The position numbers were made by a program, and so were the translations under genes. From positions 14,673,501 through 14,737,500 of the forward strand of contig NC_092668.1 in NCBI RefSeq assembly GCF_032118995.1: a DNA stretch of 64,000 nt, read 5' to 3'. Each line of letters begins with the position of its first letter. Position 1 is the stretch's first letter. Below, in pieces: positions 11,701-22,090 of this stretch. Source of the stretch: Asterias amurensis (Eukaryota; Echinodermata; Asteroidea; Forcipulatida; Asteriidae). The notes under the pieces were generated by a model. It had not been told where the DNA came from. It saw nothing but the letters and a program-made list of their open reading frames with translations, and made no database searches.

Positions 11701-13314
11701 GAGCAACAATTTTTTGATTTTTAACTATGGATTCTGTTTTGTGGGTGCTTTGTGACCCTGAACGATGCTTTAAAGTTGAATTCAATTCAGCCCCTGTGGT
11801 GGAAATTCAAACAATAACCAACTGTATATTAAGTTTTTCGGTCCACAGGTGCCGAGGCGAAGCGAAGGCCTTTGGTGTGTGGAATGTTGGTAGACTCAAT
11901 CAAGCCTGAAGTGGAATTGTTTCTCCAATCTCTGCTGTAAACAGTCTTTAGCAAAATCTTTTTTTTTGTACTACGTTACTTTTCTTAGGTCTATCGAACT
12001 AATTACAGATTTCTAACAAATAATCAACAAAAAAGACTGTCAAACATACTCACTAACTAAGCTTTCACACTTAACTGCCCAACAAAACCAAGCGAAGTTT
12101 ATGTAGGATCCCTACTGCCTCAATCCTCAAAAATCAACCAACAAAAAGGAATCTGAGGGCATACTGTAGGGTCAAAACATTTATTGGAAATTTGTGCAAA
12201 ATAAAATAACTCTTGCAAGATTTCTTTAGGATGGCACATGTCGTTACTTTGCAGTCAGTTATGAAACATCAAACATTTATCTTTATCTTGTTTACTTTGA
12301 AATCGGACGATGTTTTTGGCAAAATAAAGTGACTGCTCTGGTATACATTGTCTTGTTATCTAATGAATCAGTTCAATTCAATGTTTTATCTACATGAAGT
12401 TTGTACTATGGTTTACCTTTTATATCTAGTGGAGATAAACCCTTGCCCCCCTTGGTCCTTGGGCATAAATAAAAGACTTTGATAAAACTGTAAGCATTGG
12501 TAAGGGCTGTAAAGTGTACACTAAAAGTGTGATTGTCTTTTTACTGTGTGTATGGACTACCGGTTGGATATGACTGTTACCCCAAAAAACTGTTTTGCTT
12601 GAGGCTGAGCACATACTCCATAGACCATAGCCCCCTAGCCTAGGCTTGTTTTTAACTGTCTACTGAATACTTCCTTGCATTGTCTAGACAGCAGACGTTG
12701 GCAGCCCATTCTACGTGTACATGATTTATGTTGAGTGTAATGTAACGCCATTGTAATATTATTGTCATTTGATAAGCATGGTACGATACATGTGACAGCA
12801 TGCACACACAAGTCACGTCAGTGGGGTGGGGGTAGCAAGCCAACGAGGAAGGGGGCGGCGAGAACAATTCCATAAAAACCACAAATTAAAATGGCCACAG
12901 TGCCACATTGAATAATGCATTCTTATCAAAAGTAGCTTTCCTTAAATCACTTCTTATCACTTCACCTTTTACTTACCTAAAATAATAAAATGTTCAAGTT
13001 ATCTGCTGGATGGGATGAATTTTCTTACGTCTGCTGAGCCAAGCGTTCGGCCTCCTGCGTTTTGTTGCTGCTAATAATACTGCATGCTCGCTCTCAGTGG
13101 TATTAGTCTTTGTTCAAGGCTCCTCTGTTAAAAATATCTTACAAGGATCTATTGCCGAATGTTTCTGATAAGCGATGGAAATTAATGATTTCTTTAAAAA
13201 ACTGCAATAACAGCGGCTAAAAGCCGAAACGTACAGTTTACGAAAATATTATTTACAAATTATTTAAAGAATTGACAGTTTTTATTTAATCACACAGAAT
13301 AAAAAAAAACTTAC

Positions 13315-13640
13315 CGCAGGAGCTGTAGGATAATAAACAACAGGAGCGTATTGAATAAAGACTAAAATCCTCTGCATCACCCTACGCGCGAAGAGACGGC
13401 AGAGAACCCCCTTCGCTCGTCCCGTGCGCCTTGCTTTAAAAGAACCACCCGGTACCAGACGATTTTCAATCAACTGCCGATAGAGGGCCAAGTACCCAAA
13501 TCGAGGCAGGGTGGTAAAGTCAGCAGGGAAGTAGCAGTGAAGGACTGTTGTGTCATTTTGATTTACATACAAGCGGGAAAAGGATGGCATCAATTTGATA
13601 TTATTCAGTGTGCTAGTTTTCAAACAGTGCCATAATAATA
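13315..13640 (-). promoter_or_regulatory. possible noncoding first exon and promoter of the ACSL gene
   Basis: A strong minus-strand donor (CTGCG|GTAAGT, exon edge 13315) follows a locally GC-richer stretch with several CpGs (about 13380-13450). ACSL coding exon 1 has an acceptor (CTAAAG) immediately 5' of its ATG, so an upstream noncoding exon is needed, and this is the best candidate. A 129-codon minus frame crosses it, but its peptide resembles nothing known. Weaker alternative donors lie near 13029 and 12973. The exon extent is a guess. Confidence 0.3.
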
Positions 13641-13670
13641 TGCGCCGTCTCTCACGACCACCTGACGACA

Positions 13671-14023
13671 TAGTCTTGGTTCAAGACTCTCTTGGATTTG
13701 TCACAAGAGAGCGCGCTATCACCCCCAACGTGCTATCAACCACGAACCGCTATCACCCGAGAACCGCTATCACAGGAGAGTCTTGGCACATTTGTTAAAT
13801 CTCCCCCCAAAATCGGGGGGAAACATAATGCGCGTGCGTAGGTTTCCCGCAGAGCCCGCCCCTTTTTGGGGGGGAGATTTAACGAATGTGCCAAGACTCT
13901 CCTGTGATAGCGGTTCTCGGGTGATAGCGGTTCTCGGGTTATAGCGGTTCGTGGTTGATAGCGCGTTGGGGGTGATAGCGCGCCCTGTTGTGACAAATCC
14001 AGGAGAGTCTTGAACCAAGACTA
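13671..14023. mobile_element. 353-bp foldback element with 9-bp target-site duplication
   Basis: The ends are perfect 21-bp inverted repeats (TAGTCTTGGTTCAAGACTCTC). They are flanked on both sides by the same 9 bases, CTGACGACA (13662-13670 and 14024-14032), a target-site duplication. The arms are about 140-150 bp and contain repeated GATAGCGGTTC units, one more on the right than on the left. The loop is about 55 bases. There is no transposase. A 9-bp duplication is typical of Mutator-like elements, but the family call is inference. It lies between the ACSL and LIM 5' ends. Confidence 0.85.
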
Positions 14024-14135
14024 CTGACGACAGGGCGCTGGTTATAATTTGTGTAATATCCAAAAACTATTATAAAGAGCATCCTGGACCTTGCATAATA
14101 ATATGAGCCAACTGATCCAGATGTGTCAAAGGCCA

Positions 14136-14158
14136 CCCCCCCCCCCCCCCCCCCCCCC
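14136..14158. repeat. poly-C run of 23 bases
   Basis: Homopolymer just right of the foldback element. Its length is unreliable in any assembly. Confidence 0.9.
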
Positions 14159-14803
14159 AGGACACCGGGTGCGGTCACTCAACTCTGAGCTGGGTTAGGG
14201 TTAGTTACTTTGACTGCTTAAAGAGAGCTTTAAAACAGTGTCGTCACTCAGTGGGACCGACACTGATTATTAATAATTATTACCAAAAAAAACACACAAA
14301 AGTTGTATTAGCGCCCTCTGTTGGAATCCTGTTGATTTATTAGTCTTACTCCTAGACGTGTCAACACTTCGTGTATAAGGTCAAAAAAACGTCTGCTTTA
14401 ATAACATACGGTAGCCCCAAAAGACACTAAAAGTTTTAGTAAAACATGCAAAATACATCCCATCTACTTTTATCATCAATAGTTAAATCTTTCCGTGTGT
14501 TTATTCCTTTAGAGCTTCCACTTTCTTCAAGAAGAAATGTGGTTTTGAGAGAGGAAATGTTTACTATGGCTAATAGAAGGTAAATGTTTTTTCGTGAGGT
14601 TTGTATTTTGTGGGATTTGAGATGTATTTTCGGGGACACTACACCCCAGACAGGCAGCAGCTAGGCGCAACGTCTGAAAATATCAGCAGGTTGTTTTTGC
14701 TGTCATTTGACTTCGATTCACTGATCATAACAAACGCAGAAATAGTTACTGCTCAAATTTTATTGTTTTAAAGACTGAAAAGGTTTCTGCAATTAAATCA
14801 ATT

Positions 14804-17800
14804 ATGTCGAATCCTTGTGCTGGATGTAACAAGACAGTATATCATGGTAAGTCATTTTTGTTAGATTGCCAAAATAAGTAGTAATAGTATGTCATTTGAA
14901 TTGTTGACAACAGTTTTGTTGAATTGAAATTGTTGTTGTCAAACTCAAATGTCATTCTTTTTTTTTCTTTGAGAGTTTGAATTGGGTAGGCCATGTAAAA
15001 AAACACAAAATTGGCTAAGCTCATTATCATTTCTTAGCAGATGAATAGGACCAGCTAAAATTACATTTTTGCCGTTGTTGCACAAAAAAAGTCGCCAAGC
15101 ATCTGCTTATTAAAAAAATGAAAACAGCTTTTAATTATAAAAAAAAAAAAAAAAAAAAGTAAGTAAGTAGAACGAAATTAAATTGGGCCCTGGCTGGGCC
15201 CATCATATTCTTATTCATAAACATGATAAATCCGTTTTTTTTTTTTAAACCAGAAATTTCCTTGCCAAGCAATAAAGAACCGAGGTAACTGCTTAGCAAT
15301 GGTAACGGTTGGTAACTGTATAATTTTAAAGTACATGTATGATGTATATAGTTTCTATATAGTCTGGTTGGTGACCTATTGTTTTATAAGCAGTTCATGT
15401 TCCCTGACTGCAATAGCAATAATGAATACTAATTGTCATGACGGTGTCTGACTATTTACCTACCCAGCCTCACTTTGGTACAGTGATTTTTTTTTTTTTA
15501 TGTTTTGTTCACCATTTTCTCTTCTGGGCCCAACCCAAAGTAACAAACCATAATGAGTCACAAAAAGAATCATTTTAAAATAAACATTGTTTATTTTAAT
15601 TTTATTGTACCCTCAAGCAAAAATAAGAATGAGATGATTAAAGTCACCTGGAAGTGGTATTTTTTCAAAATAAAGCTTTTGTCACTAATATATGTGTTTT
15701 GATGAGTTGAATGTGAATAAACAGTTAACTAAGGTTTTAAAAAATCAGTTCTTATGTTATTTACAAATTTAAGAGTAGACCCCGACCCGAGAGGGCGCTG
15801 TTCGTGACGTCAATCGAGGCAGACTTTGCCTGTAATGCGTAGAGTAAACACAATTGCAAAGTACATGTACAGACCAAGTCGTGAGTTTGTACGTTTCAAA
15901 AAAAATTGTTTTTGTTTTTTTCCGGCAATGCCGACCAGGTGTATTGCTGCTGAATGCAGAAAAACACTTTTTGAAATGTACCAACTCACGACTTGGACGT
16001 ACATGTACTTTGCACGTGTGTTTACTATATGCATTGCAGGCAAAGTCTGCCTTGAATGACGTCACAAAAGGGGTAGGCGGAGTCAGCCCCCCAAACAACT
16101 TTATATATTTTTTAAACATATAAATCGTGACAAACAATTACTAAAAAAATTGTTTTATTGTTCATAAGCATATACTGTTATGTTTGAAAGAAAAAAAATT
16201 CTATTTCCAGGTGACTTTAAGGAAAGGGGAAATTATCTCCCGCCAATCCGCAATGGGTGCGGGCAGGCGTGGACAGAAATGCAGCAAGTTTCTCACCTAT
16301 ACGTTGTCATCAACAACAGCTGAGCCCAGAGAACGACTCATACAAAGTCTTGTTTCCTTAATTCCAGTGCAAAATTTCATGGAGCTGCTTTATGAAAACA
16401 AAAAAAATAAGCTAAGCAAAACAAAATTATGCTTACCAGAATTTGCGTCACCAGTCAAAATGGAAGGTCACATACTATTTGTGACTGTTTCCTGCTCATT
16501 ATTTCTAAGTAGGGATTATTAAGCAGTATTTTCTGCTGTTCGAAGCAGCTCTATGATGTTAAGCCTCATGGTATACCAATAGCAGTCTCTGTGTTTAATT
16601 TATGGATTTTTAATTTTTATTATCCCTCATTGATTCCTATGTCTTGCTTCATTCACTGACTGAAACTTTCATTTCATTTCAAGCCCAAGCGCTTTAAAAT
16701 TCAGGTCAGTCAGGCCACAAAAGGGCACCAAGGCAATGACTTCAGGCAAAGAGGCAATTAATAACTAGGGGCATAGACTAGATGCAATGGCAAGGGGCAA
16801 GCGGCAATGACCAGGGGCATGAAGGCAAAGACTAGGGGCACCAAGGTAATGATTTCAGGCAAAGAGGCAATTGATAACTAGGGGCATAGACTAGATGCAA
16901 TGGCAAGGGGCAAGAGGCAATGACCAGGGGCATGAAGGCAAAGACTAGGGGCACCAAGGCAATGACTTCAGGCAAAGAGGCAATTGATAACTAGGGGCAT
17001 AGACTAGATGCAATGGCAAGGGGCAAGAGGCAATGACCAGGGGCATGAAGGCAAAGACTAGGGGCACCAAGGCAATGATTTCAGGCAAAGAGGCAATTGA
17101 TAACTAGGGGCATATATACTAGATGCAATGGCAAGGGGCAAGAGGCAATGACCAGGGGCGTGGAGGCAATGACTAGGGCCATACATGTATCTAAGGCAAT
17201 GACAGGCAATGGCCTGGGGCACCAACTAGGGGCAAATGAAAAATGACCAGGGGCAATGAATAAATGACCTCAGTGCAGTATTGGCTTTATGACCTGTCTC
17301 ATGGACCCTACCGATTATCCAGTAGAAGTAGAAGTAATACACACATCAGAATCACTTGAAAAAAAAGATTCTTGAAATTCAGATATTCAGGCTCCAGGGG
17401 CATCTTGAAACAAGTTTCTGTTTTCCTTTGGCCTTAAAGAAATTCCTTTCCTTCCTCTGCAGTGTTTACACAGGGAATTTATTGTATACTATAAACTGAG
17501 ATAGCATTGTCAGAAATTCATAATTCACTGACTAGCTTATTGTGTTGCATTGTTTGGTTATGAAAATAGAAATGTGGGTCACACCTTTAGATCAGTATAC
17601 CTTGACCCAGTGGTGTCCAGACTGAAAGATGCGGTGCATTCTTTGGCAGTAGTGTTCTGTGTGTTACAGCTAGACAAGGCAGGCAAGAATCTAGATGCAT
17701 AGGCCCTACCTGCCATTTTTAATTGGAATTGTCCAGATGTTGTAGATAAAAGGGCCGCAACCTGACAAGAGACAGCAATGAACAAGATGAAAAAGTTCTG

Positions 17801-20048
17801 GCAAGAAAAAAGAGTTTCTGTGGGAAATTGCAAGACCTTGTGAAAAGAAAATAAAAACAGTTAGTGACCTGATGTTTTTGTCCCTAGCAGAGTCTTTCTT
17901 GTTTGCATCTATACCATTGGTCCTACTTAGTGGTGAAGCAGTTTGCAACAGAACACAATTTTTTAAATAGAAATTATTAGACACCACAATTTCAAACAGC
18001 CAGTTGGAGTTTTCAGAATGCTGCATACTGGAATCTCAAGGAACTTTTACGACCCCCCACCCCAATAAAAAACCAAGACCTGAAATAAATTCCTCTGTCA
18101 CTATTTGCCAATGGGTAAATGTTTGATGGCACGCCCTAACAACAATCAGTTGGCTGCTTCAAAGTACTACTTTTGACCTTTAAACTTTGCGTCAATTATG
18201 AGCCTCCACACCTTCACAACAAACACATCGCCTCAGTAACCATGTTTTCTTTTTTTTCAGTTGTTTCAATAATTAGCTACAAACTGGTTAAAGATCAAAT
18301 GTCTGCACAATAAGAAAGTCCTCCGGTTAGAGGCACTTTGAATGTCAGACGAGTTTTGATGCCCCCTACAGGCTGTGATTAAGCGTTATAAACATAATAT
18401 TGTTATTTTTATGAAGAATACTATGAAGTATAAGGAAAATGTTTAATTAATGGTATTGGGACTTTTGCAAAGTGGACTACGGCAATTGCTGTCTCTGCAA
18501 TGGGTTATTAAAGGAGAGTAAGAAAACTTCTTGGTAAAGGGCACCATGTATGAAGAAATTGTAAATTTCTACTGGAGCATCTCAAGGGCACCAAGGCAAT
18601 GACCAGGGGGCACAGAGGCAATCGCCTTTGGTGCAAGCATCACTCCTGCGGGCAATCACTCACCTCAGAAACCGACAAGAAAATATTGAACACTGTGCCC
18701 CCCCCCCCCTGACTAAACAAGTCTCAAGTGTTGACATGGCTTTATGTTATCGTTAATCTACCAGACAAACACCGGAGAGAAGGGCCTGACTCTAAATGCA
18801 AACATATCATGGCCCAACCTCCGTACAATTTCTAGGATTTTCTGAAGTATACAGCTGACCTTGCTGCGGTTTAAACTCTAAAATTTGATCATGAAGTTTT
18901 AAAGAAACATCATGTATAACAATAATATCTGAAGAAAAAAACCCGTTGATAATTGTTTTTCGTTTTTTCCACAGCTGAGCAGTTGGTAGCCATGCACAAG
19001 TATTGGCACAAGCCATGCTTCAAATGTAATGGCTGCAAGAAGACATTAACGCCTGGCAAACAGAACGTGGTAAGACATCTTTCTTAGTTTCATTCCTCAA
19101 TGGTTCAAAAGTCTCCTTCCAAAGAGAACTAGCTAACTGGTCCTGCTGGCCCGCGTCACTGAAAAAGTGAAAGGCAAACCCTTTGCCTAGATTGTAAATT
19201 GTTTGCAGTTCACTGCAGGCTATTTTTTCTTCTTCATTTTGGAATGCAAGCCATGAATGAAAATTTACATTGACAAGAGCCTGGGGCCTTTCAACACAAT
19301 AGATGTTTGAGTACGTTGTCTTTACTGAAATATCTTCTCCACACAAAAAACATGACCTTGCTTGTGTTTACTTTAACTAGACTTGCTCAAATCCTTCCAT
19401 TGTTGGATTAGTCTGTCGGCACTTGTAAGATAAATAGGTCTACTTGTTCTCATGACAACTGTCATTGTTACTGAATTCTTTTGCTTTGTAAAAACAAGGT
19501 TTCAAAAACATCCCCAATTCTACGAGGGGTTTATCAACCTTTCTGGAGTAGAACTAGACGGCAAAGGACGGCGGCCCAATTTCATAAAGCTGCTTTAGAG
19601 TTTTTGTATTGTTTTTGATTTTAAGGGGCACCAAGGTCTAATCAAGACCAGGGGCAAGATGCCATAGCCTCTTTGTAGCAGTCATGATATGTTAGATACA
19701 GTATTGTAATCAACAATTCTCTTTTCATTTTCAGCATGAGGATAAACCATACTGCCAAACATGCTACGGCAGCCAATTTGGACCAAAAGGTACGAAGTCT
19801 CACTGATTATAAAGTCCATGCTAACACCAATCCTCCAGAGAAATATCTGATAGTATCTAAACAGAACTGCTTTGTTCCAATTGAAGGCTTCAGCAGTTTG
19901 GACACGGCCTTTTGTAGCAAATATCCATCCAACACTAAAACACCACCGTCATGACTGTTGTTATAACTTGTAATGTTTGTTTTTTTTGTTTTTTGCAGGG
20001 TACAGCTCTGGCAATCCATCTGCTGTTAATAGCTACGTGAAAAAGTAG
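14804..20048 (+). CDS. single-LIM-domain protein, CRIP-like
   Basis: Small zinc-binding adaptor; such proteins bind actin-associated or nuclear partners. Exons 14804-14846, 18975-19069, 19735-19789 and 19999-20048 join in phase to 80 residues ending in TAG. One complete LIM domain is visible: C5-x2-C8-x17-H26-x2-C29-x2-C32-x2-C35-x17-C53-x2-C56, followed by FGPKGY and a short tail ending NSYVKK. Length and the WHKPCFKC, HEDKPYC and FGPKG blocks fit the cysteine-rich intestinal protein family (about 77 residues) better than two-LIM CSRP proteins; an Mlp60A-type single-LIM muscle protein is the alternative. Every donor and acceptor is canonical. Intron 1 is 4.1 kb and filled with repeats; the other introns are short. 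The start was chosen as the first ATG, directly before the first zinc pair. Confidence 0.93.
15638..16220. mobile_element. 583-bp TTAA-flanked MITE with a second, inner foldback
   Basis: TTAA plus AGTCACCTGGAA (15638-15653) mirrors TTCCAGGTGACT plus TTAA (16205-16220). TTAA is the piggyBac target, so a piggyBac-like nonautonomous element is inferred. Inside, about 15804-15906 and 15968-16065 form a further inverted repeat of about 100 bp (GTGACGTCAA...; AGGCAGACTTTGCCTG; GTACATGTAC). This second unit is GC-richer and may be nested. It lies in LIM intron 1. Short open frames on both strands are mirror images of the arms. Confidence 0.7.
16260..16560. repeat. dispersed CATAAAGCTGCTAAGCA-type repeat
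   Basis: TTTCATGGAGCTGCTTTATG, TAAGCTAAGCAAAACAAAATTA and the closing GAAGCAGCTCTATGATG match a family also seen at 21838-22090, 40256-40380 and 19570-19600. It is noncoding. Confidence 0.5.
16720..17275. repeat. 113-bp higher-order tandem array, about 4 units
   Basis: CACCAAGG recurs at 16726, 16839, 16952 and 17065, exactly 113 bases apart. Each unit is itself made of short GGCAATGAC / AGGGGCA modules. After about 17170 the order breaks down into loose modules up to about 17275. It lies in LIM intron 1. Confidence 0.9.
18527..18660 (+). repeat. dispersed repeat carrying the GGCAATGACCAGGGGCA module
   Basis: CTTGGTAAAGGGCACC, AAATTTCTACTGGAGCAT and GGGCACCAAGGCAATGACC occur in the same order here, inverted at 29290-29410 (SEC24 intron) and inverted at about 54110-54215 (TXNDC15 intron). 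It is the probable source of the 113-bp array upstream. Confidence 0.65.
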
Positions 20049-20650
20049 ACCCGCAATCAGTGAGTTATGAGTATACGCACCGGGACACAAAGAATTCAAC
20101 GAGTTATAAAGAGTACCCGGTATGCGCACGAGGGACACACAATGAGCTCAACATCAGACTGCAGTATCAACTTCAGAAACAACAAAGCCAGTTGCAACTA
20201 GACCAAAGAGCTTGTATATTAGTGCACAATTACGTCACATCTCATCCCAGTACTGCCGCGAAGAAAACAAGTTACCAGACTTATATGAGTTCCTGTGAAT
20301 GGTGTCCTGACTTCTTTTGATCGATCAGCTGAAAAATATGCGTCTTTGAAAACTTTCCTGTCAGCTGAATAATTTATTCAAATTCTGCCTTGTCAGCCGT
20401 TGTTTCATTACTCTAATGGAAAACCCTTTGAAGCATTTTTGCTCTGCAATCATTACCAATCAATCACTATTAATGGTAGATAGACCTTCCATATGGTTAC
20501 AGATAGTGTACTTGAAGTAGCGATGCCATGCCGTATTGTTCATTTCTAATCAATGATTTTTAAAAATCTATTTTATTAATTTTGTTTTATTAAGTCCAGC
20601 AGTGCAAAGCGATAGGAGGTAATTAAGAAATGGTCAGTTATTGATGTGAG

Positions 20651-20803
20651 AAGAAAACCAAAATGGGGGAAAACCCATGCAATCAGATAGGGACAGAAAA
20701 CCTAATCTCTACATGCAAGGCTTCGGTCTAAGGTGGGATTCGAACCAAGGTCCACTGAGGTAAAAGGCTGGAAAAGAAACCACTGAACCAACCCAATTCC
20801 AAA
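20651..20803 (-). repeat. tRNA-derived SINE type A
   Basis: Minus copy: GTGGGATTCGAACCAAGG (B-box region) followed by AAACCACTGAACCAACCC (A-box region), preceded by the body with CCATGCAATCAGATAGGGAC. It is the same family as 34437-34592 and 37632-37828. Confidence 0.65.
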
Positions 20804-21334
20804 ACAAATATGATACCAAATTAGGTTATTGCTGAAAAACAAAAATGCTTTTAAAACCTTTTTTAAAATTCCAGCATAAATTGTCTGGATGTAATATTTT
20901 TAGCTCTTTCCTAAACACTCATTTATTATTTATTTATTTAAATTGTCCAGCTGAAATGAGCATTCAAAGGTGATAAACCAGTAGAAAAATCTATAACAAA
21001 ACAATTGTTCAATAACGGGTTACACCTCTTCAGAGAGCATCTCAAAAGTCAGAAAAAAAAACATTTTACAAATCCTACTTTCTGATTTCAGAAAAGTAGA
21101 ACAACTCATTTCCTTTTGGGCTGCCAAGCCATACCATCCAAAGGCGGGTTTCAGATCCAAATATTAATCCGATTTTAAAATCACTGGGTCAATCCAATTA
21201 TCAAATCATTTAAAACCATTCTAGTGACTGATTTCAGAAGCGGCCTGTCAACTTGGTTTATTTATGAGGTCTATTCAGAAGTAGGAGCGTTAAGCTGGGT
21301 ACAAAAGTTGATTTCGCTTCATTAGACCTGAGCT

Positions 21335-21520
21335 ATGCCCAGGCCTCAAATTTGGGGGAAAATTCACAAGACTGCAGCAGGCCTTGACTGCAGAGATTGT
21401 AGCTTTAACATTTGCCTCCATTGCTCTTATGTGGTAAATGAAAGAAAAATTGTAAACAATGAGAGTGTCTTGCCTGCCCAGAAATACTATGGAACGCACA
21501 AGGTCACTTTTATGGTAAGT
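21335..21520 (+). CDS. unassigned cysteine-rich open frame, possible orphan exon
   Basis: The frame encodes LDCRDCSFNICLHC, a C-x2-C-x5-C-x2-C pattern, then a spacer and YYGTHKVTFM, immediately followed by a good donor (ATG|GTAAGTAAGG at 21518). The Cys pattern followed by an HK-x-TFM segment resembles small zinc-binding modules of ZZ or C1-like type, but the match is too short for a family call. No partner exon was found and no repeat copy was seen. It may be a pseudo-exon or chance. Confidence 0.2.
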
Positions 21521-21837
21521 AAGGTGTCACAGTCTACAGTGTAAAATGAGCTGCAGTGTACAGGCTGGTAATGTTAATTTGTAGGCATACATACAACCAT
21601 ATGATACAATATACAACCATGTGCAGACTTATTATAATAACCAAGTGTTGAAAGATCCCATAGGAGTACATGCATAGTGAATGATATACAAGTCATAAGG
21701 CTACGTCTGATTGCACACTCCACTGCCTGTAGTTATTTATATTGGCTGGGGATCTTAGCAGACGCCAGTTTCACAGACTACAAGGCTGATAGAAATAAAT
21801 ACAACTAGAGTCCAGTTTTATCCTTCTGCTTACCACA

Positions 21838-22090
21838 GATTTCTGCGCTTGCTGCGCCTGGTAGTGCAGGTGGTGGTTGTATAGCAGGGAAATCCATAGT
21901 AAGCAGCGTGGTTCCAATTTCATAAAGTTGCTAAGCAGAAAATCTGCTTGACATCGACAAATTTCTTAGCTACATGTAAGCAACAATTGTCTTGGCTACC
22001 AGCCACAAGAATGTAAACTTCATGTGATTTTGGCTTGTAACCTGTTCCTGCTAAGCAATACTTTTCTGTGCTTAGCATTTTGTTGTGCTT
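21838..22090. repeat. dispersed CATAAAGTTGCTAAGCA-type repeat
   Basis: CAATTTCATAAAGTTGCTAAGCAGAAAATCTGCTT and the closing CTGTGCTTAGCATTTTGTTG recur in diverged form at 16260-16560 and 40256-40380. Confidence 0.55.

Larger units (their letters stand above)
9300..13300. other. 4-kb stretch 5' of the ACSL start, repeats only
   Basis: This is probably ACSL intron 1. Apart from the 34-bp array, the duplication at 11256-11700, a SINE type C fragment at about 10200-10270 (CCCACCCTCTGCTGATCAG) and a GGGGCACAGCAATTTTCCTC repeat at about 10420 shared with 7140, no exon or conserved coding frame was recognised. Confidence 0.6.

Noticed and set aside
13282-13671. 129-codon minus-strand frame with a plausible ATG
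   Set aside because: No recognisable domain. It crosses a good donor site and abuts a transposon, so a noncoding leader is the better reading.
15769-16137. Four overlapping frames of 77-122 codons on both strands with similar peptides
   Set aside because: The similarity comes from the inverted-repeat arms of the MITE, not from related proteins.
16720-17275. CRISPR-like repeat-spacer pattern
   Set aside because: The apparent spacers are themselves conserved from unit to unit, so it is a 113-bp tandem array.
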